DNA from: Rhabdophis nuchalis
Lineage: Eukaryota > Chordata > Lepidosauria > Squamata > Natricidae
Assembly: GCA_039707465.1 (NCBI GenBank)
Contig: CM077644.1
Span: 186,669,462-186,733,461, forward strand
Direction: 5' to 3'
Length of the DNA stretch: 64,000 nt
Positions 45,386 to 57,662 of the stretch are shown one piece after another (position 1 is the stretch's first letter; each line of letters begins with the position of its first letter). Position numbers and translations under genes: made by a program. The notes below the pieces were generated by a model. That model worked only from the letters and a program-made list of their open reading frames with translations. It made no database searches and had not been told where the DNA came from.

Positions 45386-46509
45386 TATTATATATGTTTG
45401 CTCCCTTGAATTCCTTATAAATTTAAAAAAGTACAGTAATAAAAGCAGGATAAAAATCTAATAAATAAATTCAATAAATAAATAAGTTGGGCATCAAAGA
45501 AAGGTTCTGTAAACAGATTGTTATAAACAGTTCCATTGTTGGGGATCTCAAATTTAACTCTGGCTTTATAACACTTTTCCATCACTATTCTATATCTTCC
45601 ATATGAAAGAGCTAGTGGTAAGAATGTTTCTAAATAACAAAAAAATGTTCCAAACATCAGGAGGATAACAGCATTACATCAAACATTTGCAAAATTCCAC
45701 AATGAAGGACGTGTCCAACAAACAATGACTACTGCCTGTTCAACAAATTATATTTTTATGTAAGTCATGGTTTAGCTATGAACCCACAAACCAACCATTC
45801 CTATTGGTCTTCTCTAACTTCAAAGTGAGACCAGAAAAAGAATGTTGATCCTCTCTTACTCCATAAGATTATTGTTTGCACTTTGTGGTATTGTACAGTG
45901 GAATGCAACTATTTGGTTTCAAACTGCATGATGGGCTTGTATGGAAATCCTCTCTTATCAGAAGGAGACAGAACCATTCTATTTTCGGCATGAATCCTCA
46001 ACAACTTTGCTACAGACTATGAGAGGCAGCACAGAAATAGAATCTTCTGGGATCCGTGCACACCCAATCCCAGATTCTTTTGCTCTCTTCTCTTCTTCCT
46101 CCCCTAGAAAAAAAATATAATTTAGCATACATGTCAGTTCAGAAACCTCCCATACTTTTGTTTCAGTTTATTGAAGAGTAACAAGAAATATGATAATCCC
46201 AAACTGGAGGCATTATTAGCGCCATAATTTTTTTTTGTACAGCTCATTAACCCCATATCATATGCACTCACAAACTGCATTTTTTTGCAATGTGAATAAT
46301 CAAGGGATTAACCAAAATTATTAATTCTGGGTGAGTCATTGATGGGATTGACAGCCTTTCTCCAGCACGAAGCAATGTTACATGCAGTATGCATGTATGT
46401 CTTTAGCTAGCTAACTAGCTACTTAAGGTTGCAAGCTGCATGCCTGGTGATGTAGTGACATCAATCAAAGGTTAGGGCCAAAAAAGATTATTCCATTGTT
46501 GTCATCATT
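45386..46509. other. AT-rich DNA, nothing recognised
   Basis: An 80-codon minus-strand frame at 45415-45657 has no known motif. Nothing else is supported. Confidence 0.35.
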
Positions 46510-46840
46510 TGGAGGAATTTATTTATTTCACAAGCGTAGTAGTCTATCCTAATCACTGACTGCAGGAAGCACAGAGCAATCCAATATAAACACAAATTAT
46601 AAAAACATAAAACTTCAAGATAAAACTATGGGAGAGAAACAGCCTCCAGATGCTAAATATAGCAGCCATTGTAACCAGCCGCCCACACTCCAAAACCCTG
46701 GAAGAAGGGGTTGTTCTTCACCTCTTTTCCAAAAAAATAACTGGGAGGTGAGGTCAGAAAATGATTCACCAAGCTGGGACAGCTATCAAAAGGCCAGTTC
46801 TTGCCTCATCTCCTGGGGAGAGGATCAGAAGCGTCTCATC
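46510..46840 (-). mobile_element. Possible antisense LINE 3' UTR
   Basis: A TTTATTTA start, then 'gaagcacagagcaatccaat', an A-rich run and a GC-richer block resemble the layout of the antisense L2-like 3' UTR at 23405. The similarity is weak; it could be unrelated. Confidence 0.25.
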
Positions 46841-46849
46841 CCTCCAGAT

Positions 46850-46965
46850 CATGTTTTTCAAACTTGGCAGCTTTAAGAAGTGTAGACTTCAACTCCCAGA
46901 ATTCACGAGCCAACATGGGAACTGAAGTCCGCCCATCTTAAAATTGCCAAGTTTGAAATACACTG
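46850..46965. mobile_element. Palindromic hAT MITE, target duplication CTCCAGAT
   Basis: It starts 'catgtttttcaaacttggca' and ends 'gccaagtttgaaatacactg'. Perfect 8-mers CTCCAGAT flank it (46842-46849 and 46966-46973). It is an older member of the palindromic group, with the 'cttcaactcccagaatt' core. Confidence 0.75.
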
Positions 46966-46973
46966 CTCCAGAT

Positions 46974-48645
46974 GGTTACATGTTATAGACATATTAAGCC
47001 TCGTGAACATTGGGGGGAGGGGGGTATTTTGAACTTTAAGTGGCCAAAGAGCAAACAATCAGAGCACTGTAAATGAACACTTTTGCTTTTGAGTTTTTGA
47101 AGTGAAATTTGAGGTCCATTAGCAGCTGTGAAAATGGAACTGGAGATCTGTGAATTCTGAATGGCCCATCTAGAATCTGAATCACTAGAGGCAATCTCTG
47201 CAAATATGCAGAGAGAACGTTTTTTTGTCTGCTCACAAATATTAGTTCTGGAGAAATAAACATGGCAAAAAAATGCATATTGGCTACTTTACACAGGTCT
47301 ATTATTTACTGCAGTGGTGGAGAACATATGATCCTTTGGGTGTTGATAAGTTGGAGTTTCCAGAGGTCTGGTCAGCTTTCCAGGAGAGAAGGAAGCTATG
47401 AGCTTTAAAAAGGCAAACTTTCAGAAAGATCCTTCCTGATAGTCATGTTAATACGATGGCCTGCAGTCCTTGAATCAGCAAAGAAACATACCGGTCTTAA
47501 CTATTCTGCCTTGTTAGCCACGTCTTGTGCCTTAGTGATGGACCTGGAATTCTGCTGTATTTACATTGTTAGTGCAGGAAAAAAAAATCAAGGAAGGTGA
47601 TTAGTGCTTTGTTTCCGCCCTTACCAGTGGCCCCCTGCCAATGGAATCCACTCATCTCTCCTTCACAGGTGATGTGGTGGGTTTGGATTAGTGAAGTGGA
47701 TACATGGAAAGTGTGGATTAGCTAGTTTTCAACTGGGGCAAGTCACACTTTGTCAAGGAAAGTAGTGCTGGTTGTCACTTGGTCAATTTTGTTGTTGGGG
47801 ACATGGCACTCTAATAAAAGAGCAACAAACTTTCCCTGACAGATAGGTCACAAGTGTGGGAAGGAAGAGGAGAGATTGCAAGAAGTGATATGGGTTTCCT
47901 CTATGCTTGACCTGTCTGACTGGCTGTGTTTGACTATAATTTAATAGTTATTTTCATTAACAGTAATGCATGACCATAACTGAATGTGCAACTGAAAGTT
48001 TCTGCTTGTTCTGTGGTTTCCTGTGAGGGATAGGGTGCAATGTGTAACCAAGGTATTCAGTTCTCACATCATGTCCAGTGACACATAGCCCATAGAATAG
48101 GTACAATGGCCAAAAAGGATGCAAAGTGGCACTATGTCCCCTCCCATCCTGTTTAAAAAAATATGTAAAAGGTGTAGCAGTGCGAAGTCCCATTTTATGA
48201 GAAGTAAGAGAAAGCCTGTACTAATAATTTTGGAATGTAATGTACTCATTTGGGACAGAACCAGCTAGCAACCAGCTGCCATAATCCATCTTTCTTTCCA
48301 GTTTTAAGTTGTTCTCTAGTGCTAAATCTTTGTGTATTGAAAGTCCATTTAATGCATTACCAGTCAATCCTAGAATGCTACTTAGGCATTACAAGGGCAA
48401 AGTCACTTGCTCCTGCATGCCAAACCAAAGTGGCCACAGAGGACCCTGCCCAGCAACTGATCAGGAGAGGCTGCACCCATAGCAGCCAAAACTAACTAAT
48501 AGGAGCTGCGAGAAATTTCAATCTATGACATTGTCATCAACTACATTGTTGAGAGCAGGGTTTAAAATTGTATCCATGACAAAATTGCATCAGGCAAGAG
48601 GAACCAAATTATTTTAAAAATGGGGCAAATAACAAGAGCACTTTG
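46974..48645. other. Unassigned DNA
   Basis: At about 47314, 'cagtggtggagaacatatga' may be an old hAT end. Frames of 78-81 codons at 47957-48193 (minus) and 48250-48495 (plus) are unassigned. Confidence 0.35.
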
Positions 48646-48858
48646 ACTTATACAGTGTATTGCTTCACAGTGCTTTACAGCCCTCTCCTCTAAGCAGTTT
48701 ACAGAGTCAGCATTTTGCCACCGACAATTTGGGCCCTCATTTTACCAACTTCAGAAAGCTGAGTCAACCTTGAGCCAGTGAGCCTCAAACTCCTGGCAGT
48801 GATTTGAATTAGCCTGCAATACTGCATTCTAATCACTGCACCATCATAGATCCTACAA
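48646..48858 (-). repeat. tRNA-derived SINE, antisense
   Basis: On the minus strand the head reads 'tggtgcagtgattagaatgc' (A-box-like) and 'aggagtttgaggctcactgg' (degenerate B box), then 'ggttgactcagctttctgaa', 'taaaatgagggccc' and 'gtaaactgcttagagg', ending at 'gctttacag..gaagc'. This is a common squamate SINE layout; the family name is uncertain. Confidence 0.65.
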
Positions 48859-50290
48859 ATGAATTTGAGCAGCCTCTGCTGTGGACTGGAGAGGATATAA
48901 AAACCAAGCCCTGAAGATATATCCTGAAAGACAGCAAGGCGTCTTCATACTATAGTCAGAGGAATGTTAAGATGAAATTTATATTAAGCTTAATCCTGGT
49001 CACACCATCCATTTGGTGCTTTTGGTAGGATGTACAGAAGTTGTTTGTCATTGCTTTTGTCATGATTTTTTTTTCTTTTCAGACTAGCTCCCTAGAACTT
49101 GCACACGTTCCCTGACCAAGTGTTAACCAGGGCCAATCCTCCTTAATTTTTAAGTTCAGCCAAGCACAGTCAGATATTTCCACTTGCTGAAGCTTCTATG
49201 AATTTTAGTTTATCAGGATCACAAAGGATGATGCCATTCTCCAACCTCTATATTTATATCCAAACTTGAGAACAGAGCTTTCCGTGTCCATTAATTGCAT
49301 GTTTGCAAAGCATTGTCACCTTATTTTTCTCTTCAAATCTAAATATAATTGGCAAAATCAAATGTACAGATGTCTGAGTAACCCAGGTGTAACAGCTTTT
49401 GCTTTTTAGAAAGAAGGAATTCTACATAATATTTTTAATATACTAAATTTCCCAAGAGAAAATAAACAAAGGCAGAAATATGCTTTGGCTTCTCTTTACA
49501 GGGAATACAAAGGAAATGAGGATTTCACCCTTCTGACCTGTTTCAGCAAAAATATGCCCACCCCATGCAGCTATATTTTAATTTGCTCCTAGCCTGACCT
49601 TAGCAGAACAGCAAAATCATGAAAGCTGCACCCTTCAGTTTTCCATTCCTTCTCCGCTAGCTCTGCTTTTGATTCAAAAGAGACAGAGAATGCATTAAAG
49701 TTCTTCAAATACTGTACAAGATGAAGCTATTTTCAGTTTTTGATCTCCTTCCATCTTAGAGTGCTGTGAACACAACAGCCTATTTAACATTCCTGGCAGG
49801 GTTTCTCATGCTAAGCAAACACATATGTCATGCATAGCATTTCTAAAAGTAATGTGATGGTATTTGAATTCACTCACTACTTATGTAGTATCAGCCAACT
49901 CTTAAGATTCAAGGCAAAAGAAGAAAAGAAAAGAAAGAAAAGAAAGAAAAGGATAGTGCATAGCCCATTACCTGCTGTGATATTGGGAGCATTTATTATT
50001 AATATTGATCACTAATTACTATAGTTGTACTTCTTTCCGCTTCAAAACAGATTTGTTTCACCCCATTATAAGAAATAAGGAAATAAGATAACTGAGTTCT
50101 TGGTGTTCTTTCAGTATGATTCCATAATGCATAAAATTATCAGGTCTTGAGTAAGTATTACTATCAAACAGTACTATAAGTAGCTACCCTATGTTGAACT
50201 CACGGAAATTGGAGTACCTGAAAATGCTGTGCAAAGGGTCTAGCACTTCCTTCCCTCCTTATCCCAATGTTCCTCTGAGCTCAGTAAATC
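48859..50290. other. AT-rich DNA, nothing recognised
   Basis: A short (AAAAG)n run is at about 49917-49950. No gene is recognised. Confidence 0.4.
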
Positions 50291-50421
50291 AGGGGTGTCA
50301 AACTGTTGGCCCACAGGCCAGACACATGCAGGGCATGCCCATCCCAGCTCCACGAATGGGGAAAACATTGTGAAACATCACATGACAGCAATGTGATGCA
50401 GTGAGTTTGACACCCATAAAC
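50291..50421. mobile_element. Short hAT-like MITE
   Basis: It starts CAGGGGTGTCAAACTG and ends GAGTTTGACACCC, inverted repeats, with 'ggcccacaggccagac' inside. The target duplication is not clear. Confidence 0.6.
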
Positions 50422-50479
50422 TAGTTCAACTCTCAGCTCAGGGAATAATCTGGCTACCCGGCCTCTGTTTCAAGTCTGC

Positions 50480-51830
50480 CAGTAAAGGGAAACAAATCAC
50501 TTAGTGAGGCAAGCCATTCCATTGGATGACAGCTCTGGTAGATTCCTCCAAATACCTAATTTGAATCTACCAATATTTCCCTGCAAATATAGCCCACTAG
50601 TTCTGGTCTTGTTCTCTGGGACAATGCTGTAAAGAACAAGCTCATCTCTCCTCTATATGACAATATTTAGATATCTGATGTCCTCACATGTTCTCTTCAG
50701 GTTTTTAGCTCTTTTAACTCTTCCTCATAGGACTTATTTCCACATCTTGGTGGACCTTCTCTGAACTTAGTTCAATTTATTGATATCCTTTTTAGACAAC
50801 TCAAGCAGAGTTCAATTAAGCCAGAGTAGAGAAGGACATTCTCTCCTGTGATCTGAGTTCAGTGCTCCTGTTAATGCATTCCAAGGTAGTATTTGTCTCT
50901 TGAGTATCTATATCACACGTGACTCATGTTGGCTCCCTTTCATATATCTTAGTGCCCATTCAGATGTCCCCTAGCCTATATTTGTGCCTTATGTTTTTCT
51001 TATATTATGAAGAACTTTACATTTCTCCTTGTTAAATTCCATCATAGGCATTTCAGCCAGAGGTGGTATTCAGCAGGTTCTGACAGGTTCTGGAGAACCA
51101 GTAGCAGAAATTTTAAGTAGTTTGGAGAACCGGTAAATATCACCTCTGACTGGCCCCGCCCCCTCTATTTTCTGCCTCCCGAGTCCCAGCTGATTGGGAG
51201 GGAATGGAATTTTACAGTAACCTGGAGTGGTGTGGGAATGGAGATTTTACAGTATTCTTCCTCTGCCATGCCCACCAAGCCACGCCCACCACACCACGCC
51301 CACCAAGCCACGCCACACACACCAAGCCACGCCCACAGAACCGTAGCAAAAATTTTTAATCCCACCACTGATTTCAGCCCAAGCCTTTCTAGTTCTTTCT
51401 GGATCCTTTCTTTCATCTAATGGCTTAGCCAATCCATCCCCCAATTCTTTATTCTCTGCAAAAGGTACATATGTCCCCTCAATTGCTTCCTCCAAATTAT
51501 TGATAAAAGTGTTGAACTGAACAATCCTATGCCATTCCACACTTTATTTCCCTCTATGCTGAAGTTGAACCATTTACAGGTCCTTTTTAGCTGCCCTTCT
51601 TCAGCAACTGTAAGCCCACATAACAGTATCAACACGTTGCTAATATTTTGTCAAGTTTTGAAGGAGAATATGAGCCACTTGCTCAAAGGTTTTGTTGAAG
51701 TCCAATTTTATTATGTTTGTGCAACTACCCTGGTCTGCCAAACTAGTAATTCTATCATAGATGGATATAAAATAAGTTTGGCACAATTTGTTTCAGACAA
51801 ATTCTAATTCCTATTAATTTTAGCATACCT
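50480..51830 (-). mobile_element. Decayed CR1 ORF2, antisense
   Basis: Minus-strand fragments in order: KLDFNKTFEQVAHILLQNL (cf. the DFSKAFDxVPH box), FINNLEEAIEGTYVPFAENKE (the region of the FADD catalytic box, here mutated), MMEFNKEKCKVLH and 'cctatgaggaagagttaaaa'. Many stops are present. The MITE at 51058-51370 splits it exactly between AWAEI and MEFNKEK. It is an old, inactive copy. Confidence 0.75.
51058..51370 (+). mobile_element. hAT-type MITE, target duplication ATTTCAGC
   Basis: It runs from CAGAGGTGGTATTCAGC to AATCCCACCACTG; perfect ATTTCAGC 8-mers (51050-51057 and 51371-51378) flank it. 'ccaagccacgcccac' repeats several times near its right side. Confidence 0.85.
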
Positions 51831-51834
51831 GCCC

Positions 51835-52800
51835 AAGTGCTCAGAAACATGCTGACCATCTGTGCCAACAGCTGTTTGTATTATCCTGTCTTTTCTAATA
51901 ATCAAAACCAGAAATCATAAGTGCATTTTTATGTTTTAATGTAAAGAATATAAAGGGTTTCCAATCAGCTATAAATGAGGATATTGGGGTGTGGGGTGGG
52001 CATGGATTTTTGTTAATCAAATAAGTTAATTTAGATAACTGCAAGTTCCATCATCTTTACCAACCATTCCTCCATTGTGGGTAGTGTCAAATCTTTTTTT
52101 CTAGCTGCTTGTCCATCAGTCCTAAAAGAAAAGTCTCTTGGTTTCAACTGTATTGTAACCTTTAAAATCTTCTGAATTAATGTATGTATCTGTATCCCTT
52201 ATATGGAAGGAGGTTTAATATGTCCATCAAGTATGATAAACTATCCCTTCATGCTGTTCACATTTCTAGCATGTCTTTATATATTCTAGACAATTTCTCT
52301 AGTGACAAGTTCCAGCAATACATCATTTTATAAACATTCTCTTTAATATTAGAACATATGTAAATTTCAGTCCTTTCACTACCTACTTTCCCAGTGGTGC
52401 ATTTGTATATTATAGCCAAAATTAGGCCCTTTTATCACACATTCTTTTATTTGTTTTTCTTCTCTTCCATATTACAACAAACATTTATACATTTTAGCAA
52501 TAACATGTTCATCATTAGTGCATAATTCTATTTCAAACTCGGTCTTACTTTGTTCAAAATCATAAAATCTTTTATCAACTTAAAATCTTTGGGTTAATTG
52601 TACATGAGCAAACCATTGACAAAACTATTCTTCTGTTATCAAATCTTCTCTTGCTTTCATTTTATAATCTCCTTGAGAGAATTCTGATATACAATATTAT
52701 GATAAGTTATCCATTTATATTTACTTACCATTTTTCATCTATAAAAGGTCTGTGGTGCTGAAAAGCCACAAAGGCAATTTCAAGCAAAATCTAAGTTCAT
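51835..52800 (-). mobile_element. Decayed L1 ORF2 C-terminal region, antisense
   Basis: Minus-strand pieces include FEIELCTNDEHVIAKMYK, IKGPNFGYNIQMHHWES, GIVYHTWWTY, LPTMEEWLVKMMELA and FIADWKPFI, which read like the C-terminal part of a reptile L1 ORF2. Stops and frameshifts abound. It directly adjoins the antisense CR1, so one may have inserted beside the other. Confidence 0.6.
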
Positions 52801-52881
52801 ATTTATTCTAATTCTAAGAATTAAATTAGAATTTATTTATTCTAAGAATAGTCTGCCTGACATAAAGATTTTTAAAGTCTA

Positions 52882-53355
52882 TGGCAGGGGTCTAAGGCAG
52901 GGGTCTCCAACCTTTGCAACTCCAGCTTGCTGGCTGGAGAATTCTGGGAGCTGAAGTCCTTCAGACTTAAAGTTGCAAAGGTTGGAGACCCCTGGTCTAA
53001 GGTAAAGGTAAAGGTTCCCCTCGCATATATGTTCTAGTCGTTCCTGACTCTACAGGGCGGTGCTCATCTCTGTTTCAAAGCCAAAGAGCCAGTGCTGTCC
53101 AACGATGTCTCTGTGATCATGTGGCCGGCATGACTAAATGCTGAAGGCACACAGAATGCTGTAATCTTCCCACCAAAAGTGGTTCCTATTTTTCTACTTG
53201 CATTTTTACGTGCTTTCGAAATGCTAGGTTGGCAGAAGCTGGGACAAGTAACGGGAGCTCAGTCTGTTATGTGGCACTAGGGATTTGAACTGCCGAACTT
53301 CCAATCTTTCTGATCGACAACCTCAGCATCTTAGTCACTGAGCCACTGTGTCCCC
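52882..53355 (-). repeat. Sauria-type SINE, antisense, with a nested MITE
   Basis: On the minus strand: tRNA-like head 'tggctcagtgactaagatgc' (A box) and 'cggcagttcaaatccctagt' (B box), then 'cccagcttctgccaacctag', 'atgccggccacatgatcaca' and the LINE-derived tail 'cctttacctttacc'. The 12-bp target duplication TTTTAAAGTCTA lies at 52870-52881 and 53356-53367. Sauria SINEs move with Bov-B-type LINE machinery. Its tail is interrupted by the MITE at 52898-52994. Confidence 0.85.
52898..52994. mobile_element. Palindromic hAT MITE, target duplication GTCTAAGG
   Basis: It has CAGGGGTCTCCAACC ends and a perfect 8-bp duplication (52890-52897 and 52995-53002). The left arm is shortened ('tgcaactccagcttgc'). 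Confidence 0.9.
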
Positions 53356-53584
53356 TTTTAAAGTCTACCTTTACCTTAACTTTATTATGCCATAGATATC
53401 CAATGCCACCCAAATCTCAAATGGTGATCTTCTAAATCCAATAACTTTCTCTATCTTAACACAAACACACAGCAAAATATAGTTTCAAATCTGGTAAACC
53501 CAATCCTCCTCTTTCCTTCATGTTATAATATCTTTCATTTAACTCATAGTTTTTCCCTTGCTATACAAATTTATATACCTCAGT

Positions 53585-54230
53585 TTAACAGAGTTTGAAG
53601 GGACCTTATAGGCCATCTAGTCCAACCCTCCACTCAAGAAGGAGACTCTACACCAGGGGTGGGCAAACTTTGCAACTTTAAGCCTGAAGGACTTCAGCTC
53701 CCAGACTTTGCTTTGCTGGCTGGAGAATTCTGGGAGCTGAAGTCCTTCAGACTTAAAGTTGCAAAGTTTGCCCACCCCTGCTCTACACCATTTCTGACAA
53801 ATGGCAGTCCAATCTCTTCTTGAAAGTCTCCAGTGATGAAGCCCTCACAACCCCCGAGGGCAAGCTGTTCCATTGGTTGATTGTTCTTACTGTCAGAAAA
53901 TTCTTATTTCTAGGTTGAATCTCTCCTTGGCCAGTTTCCATCCATTATTTCTTGCCTGGCCTTCAGGTGCTTTGGGAAATAGCTTGACCCCCTTCTCTCT
54001 GTAGCAGCCCCTCAAATATTGAAACATTGCTATCATGTCTCCCCTGGTCCTTCTCTTCAGTAGACTAACCATGCCCAGTTCCTGTAACCATTCTTCATAT
54101 GTTTTAGTCTCCAGTCCCCTAATTATCCTGGTTGCTGTCCTCTGCACTTTTTCTAGAGTCTCAACATCTTTTTTATAATGTGGTGACCAAAACTGGATGC
54201 AGTACTTTAGGTGTGGTCTTATAGGGCTTT
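53585..54230 (-). mobile_element. CR1 3' part, antisense, with a nested MITE
   Basis: Antisense 'ggccatctagtccaaccctc' marks the 3' end; the minus-strand frame 54147-53893 reads TATRIIRGLETKTYEEWLQELGM ... KRRTRGDMIAMFQYLRGC, the CR1 ORF2 C-terminus. Upstream, 'tgtggtgaccaaaactggat' is also CR1. It is inactive. The MITE at 53654-53780 splits its last part. Confidence 0.85.
53654..53780. mobile_element. Palindromic hAT MITE, target duplication CTCTACAC
   Basis: It runs from CAGGGGTGGGCAAAC to GTTTGCCCACCCCTG, a terminal variant of the CAGGGGTCTCC group, with perfect 8-bp repeats (53646-53653 and 53781-53788). Confidence 0.9.
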
Positions 54231-54289
54231 ATAGAGTGGTATTAGTACTTCACTTGGTCTTGATTATATACCTTCCTTCCTCCATTGGA

Positions 54290-54650
54290 TGGATTATTTT
54301 TATTAGATTTTAATTAAGCTTTTTTGCATAGCCATATTATCTCCTTCTGTTCAATCACTGGATTGTTTCTAACTTCTAATTGTTACATCCACTTTTAAGA
54401 ATTCCTATCCTCCTCCTTTTTCTATTAGTGAGTCTGCCATGCAATCCTTCTCTTCTTTGCTCTCTGAGTTATTAAAATCAGCTTTCTTGAAACCATATAC
54501 GCATTTGATCAATTTTAGTTTCCTTTAAAACCAAGAATTCCATTATTATGTGATCACCTTCCCCAGATGTAGTTTCTTGATTTAATCTTCCCTATTGGTT
54601 AGTAACAAGTCGAGGATTCTTTTCCTCCTTCACCAAGAGGGGAAAAAAAT
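54290..54650 (-). mobile_element. CR1 endonuclease-proximal remnant, antisense
   Basis: The minus strand reads 'ggggaaggtgatcacataat' (GDHIIMEF, like the SDH/GDH box of CR1 endonuclease) and then KADFN..., EEKDCMADSLIEKGGG and EFLKVDV, the linker before the reverse transcriptase. The central reverse transcriptase is missing, so the CR1 is internally deleted or two fragments lie side by side. Confidence 0.55.
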
Positions 54651-55662
54651 GCAAATGAGACAGATTAAGAATTTCCTGGAAGGACCATGCTTCATAGAGG
54701 TTGTTTGCAATAGAGGTTGGAGCAATTAAACCCCCATCATTACCGGTTCATGTTTCTTTTAAAGATCTGCAATTTATTTTTGGAAAACATAATCCCCATA
54801 TTTTTTTTCTTGGTTGGTGGGTAAATAACAGCCTAGCAGGCATCAACAATGGCATTGCTTTTATTCATTCCACCACTTATTTTCACCCAGATGCTTTCTA
54901 TATCAATTGCCAAGTTCATTTATTTGAATTTCTAAGCAGGAGTGGATATTTCTTAACATACTGTGCTACTCTTTCTCCGTTTCCATTTCTTCGGTTCCTT
55001 CTAAACAAAAGGCATGCTTTAACTGCTATATTCAGTTATAGACATTATTCTACCAGGTCTTTGTTATATGTATTAAAAAGCATTTGCTTTTCTGTCTTAG
55101 GAGTTCAATCTCATCTTGTTTTATTGTACCTATTCCGAACATGAGATTACAGACAGCAACCTATAGTCTACCTGCTTCTTTGGAGTGTTAAAAAAGTCCA
55201 CACAACATTCCTCCATGTCCCTCTACAAAGTGCATTTTTAACCTGTAATGCTTTCTCAAACAAAGGTCAGAAATTCAATGTAGCATCGTGGAAGGTTTAG
55301 TAGTTGTATTAAAATATTTATACTTAAAACAAATACCAACATTTTCTTTTTGGATTATACATTTTCTTAGAGTCAAGTGCAAAACTGAATGAAACAATAT
55401 AATGTAGCTATGTGATTGCATTTAACATCTCCTTTAAAGTTTGTTTACGGTAACTTTCCATACACGTTAATGTATTCATTTGTTTCTCTTTTGAGTGAAT
55501 AATTAAGGCTTAAGATTCAAGGAGAGAAATCAGTGGGGCCATTGAGATAGCTTTTTTAAAAAAATATCTGGAGAAAGAACTCCAATAAAAATTCTCCCAA
55601 TTTATTACAGGCTAAACTGTTCTAAAGATTAATTAAAGATGTATCTAATGTATCTAAAGATA
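54651..55662. other. Unassigned DNA with a 147-codon frame
   Basis: The plus-strand frame 54701-55144 (147 codons) is rich in Phe, Leu and Ser. I recognise no domain; it may be an antisense reading of decayed repeat DNA. I would not call it a gene. Confidence 0.3.
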
Positions 55663-55670
55663 CATTAGAT

Positions 55671-56104
55671 TAGCAATGGCGAACCTTTTTTGACTTGCGT
55701 GCCATAAATGGGGGGAGTGCAGGGAGGGCGGGCGCGGGCGGGCTGCACCCATAATGCAATGTGCGACACCCCCCCAGTGTGCATGCAAGCACTACAGACA
55801 CAACCCCCCATTTTTTGCATGCTCTTTTCACTCTCCCCAGGCTCCAGGGGCTTTATAGGCGTCTGGAGAGAGCGAAAACAGCCTCTCCTCCCCCCCCCCC
55901 CGAGGCTCTCTGGAGGCTTCAGAGACCTTCAGGAGGTTTCCCTGAAGCGTCCGAGCACTCTGAGCACTCAAAATGACGCACCGACGAACCAGAAGTGATG
56001 TCTGATTTGCTTGGAGTGGCAAATCTTGGGCAAATTTTGAGTGGTCCGGAGGGCAAATTCAGCTGGCCAGCGCATGCATGCATGCCATAGGTTCACCATC
56101 ACTG
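55671..56104 (-). mobile_element. hAT element, CAGTGATGGCGAACC family, target CATTAGAT
   Basis: It runs from TAGCAATGGCGAACC to GGTTCACCATCACTG; CATTAGAT repeats (55663-55670 and 56105-56112) are perfect. The interior is GC-rich ('gggagggcgggcgcgggcgg'). At 434 bp it is the longest of the four copies. Confidence 0.85.
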
Positions 56105-56253
56105 CATTAGATACATTAGGTTATCAAATAGCTTAAAAATGCATTTGCTTAAAATAAATGTCTCTCATTTAGAAGCATAATATTGGGGGAGGGACAGAGA
56201 TAAGACAGACCAAATTACATTGGACTATCATCCCCTTTCTGGTATGTATGTAT

Positions 56254-56436
56254 CAGTGGTGGGTTTCTGCAGGCTCGCACCTACTCGCGAGAGCCGGTTG
56301 GTGAAATTTAGAGAACCGGTGAGAGGGGGTTCCACCGGCGTACCTGGAAGTAAATCTGGCCCGCCGCTGCCAGTGACCCAACAGGAAGGAAAGGAAAGGA
56401 AAGGAAAGGAAGGAAGAAAGGAAAGAAAGAAAGAAA

Positions 56437-56522
<86 letters not shown>

Positions 56523-56694
56523 ATCATCACAATTGAGTCCAAAATTTTGGTTGCTAAGCAAGAGTGTTGTTAAATGAGTTTCACCACATTTTAAAAGGTG
56601 GCCACTCCCACCCTGTCACATGACTGCCAAGCCACGCCCACAAAACAGGCCACACCTACAGAGTAGGTTCTAAAAAATGTGAAACCCACCACTG
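56254..56694 (+). mobile_element. hAT-type MITE with GAAA array, target GTATGTAT
   Basis: It starts CAGTGGTGGGTTTC and ends GAAACCCACCACTG, 14-bp perfect inverted repeats, with GTATGTAT at 56246-56253 and 56695-56702. The interior has 'gagagccggttggtgaaatt', a (GAAA)n array and a mariner-like scrap (56523-56585). Confidence 0.85.
56383..56522. repeat. (GAAA)n microsatellite
   Basis: About 140 bp, starting as GGAAA and becoming uniform GAAA. Frames through it encode KKER repeats and are not genes. Confidence 0.95.
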
Positions 56695-56801
56695 GTATGT
56701 ATGTATGTATGTATATGAAAAAAGGGGTGCCAAATTAACCTCTTTTGAAAGAGATTGAGGGAATTCCATGGGCATAATGTATCTTAACACAGGAAAGTAT
56801 A

Positions 56802-57140
56802 GATTGCCCTCAATTTACAACTCCAATTGGACCAGCAATGTCACTAAGCAGCACCCAATTTTACAAACCTTTTTGCCATAGTCATTAAGCAAATTGCCAA
56901 GGTCATTAAGCGATTCATATGGTCATTAAGCAAATCCAGATTCTTCCCTTCCCTTGCTTGCCAGAAACTCTTTGGGAGAGTCATACATGCCAATCACGTG
57001 ACTTCAGAATGCTGCAGCCATCATAAATACATCCTTGGTTGCCAAGCATGCTGAAATATTGATCCAGTAATTGAGAGTAAAGACCAGTCATAAGTCATTT
57101 ATTTCTCATTCATAAGTCAATTTTCAATGATTGTTAAACA
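56802..57140. mobile_element. Mariner-like MITE, same family as 20136-20772
   Basis: 'ttgccctcaatttacaactc', repeated 'gtcattaagc', 'gccagaaactctttgggag', 'aatcacgtgacttc' and 'gtcataagtcattta' mark the family of the 20136-20772 element. The ends are decayed. Confidence 0.5.
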
Positions 57141-57269
57141 AACGGTCATAGGTTTACGATATTCGGCAAAATCTCAAATGACATTCTCATTAATAAAATG
57201 GTACGTGACAGAGACAGTTGGCATGGTAGTTAAGGCATCAGGCTGGAAGCCAGGAGACTGGCTTCTAGC

Positions 57270-57598
57270 TATCCGATATCTCAGAGGGTGCCACAAAGAG
57301 GAGGGAGCCAAACGATTCTCCAAGGCACCTGGGGGCAGAACAAGAAGCAATGGGTGGAAACTAATCAAGGAGAGAAGCAACTTAGAACTAAGGCGAAATT
57401 TCCTGACAGTTAGAACAATTAACCTCTGGAACAGCTTGCCTCCAGAAGTTGTGAATGCCCCAACCCTGGAAGTCTTTAAAAAGATGTTAGATAGCCATTT
57501 GTCTGAAATGGTATAAGGCTCCTGCCCATGCAGGGGGTTGGACTAGAAGACCTACAAGGTCCCTTCCAACTCTGCTATTGTATTGTATTGTACTGTGT
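57270..57598 (+). mobile_element. CR1 3' fragment inserted in the SINE
   Basis: The translation NLELRRNFLTVRTINLWNSLPPEVV ... FKKMLDSHLSEM is followed by 'ggttggactagaagacctac' and an 'attgtattgtattgta' tail. It is strongly 5'-truncated. The frame starting at 57127 merges SINE and CR1 sequence by chance. Confidence 0.85.
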
Positions 57599-57662
57599 GT
57601 TCTAATTCAGCTTTAGCTGAAGCTGGTGACTTTGAGCCAGTCATTCTCTCTTTACCCTAGGA

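Noticed and set aside
54701..55144. 147-codon plus-strand frame
   Set aside because: There is no recognised domain, the composition is low in charged residues, and it lies next to decayed antisense CR1; I do not call it a gene.
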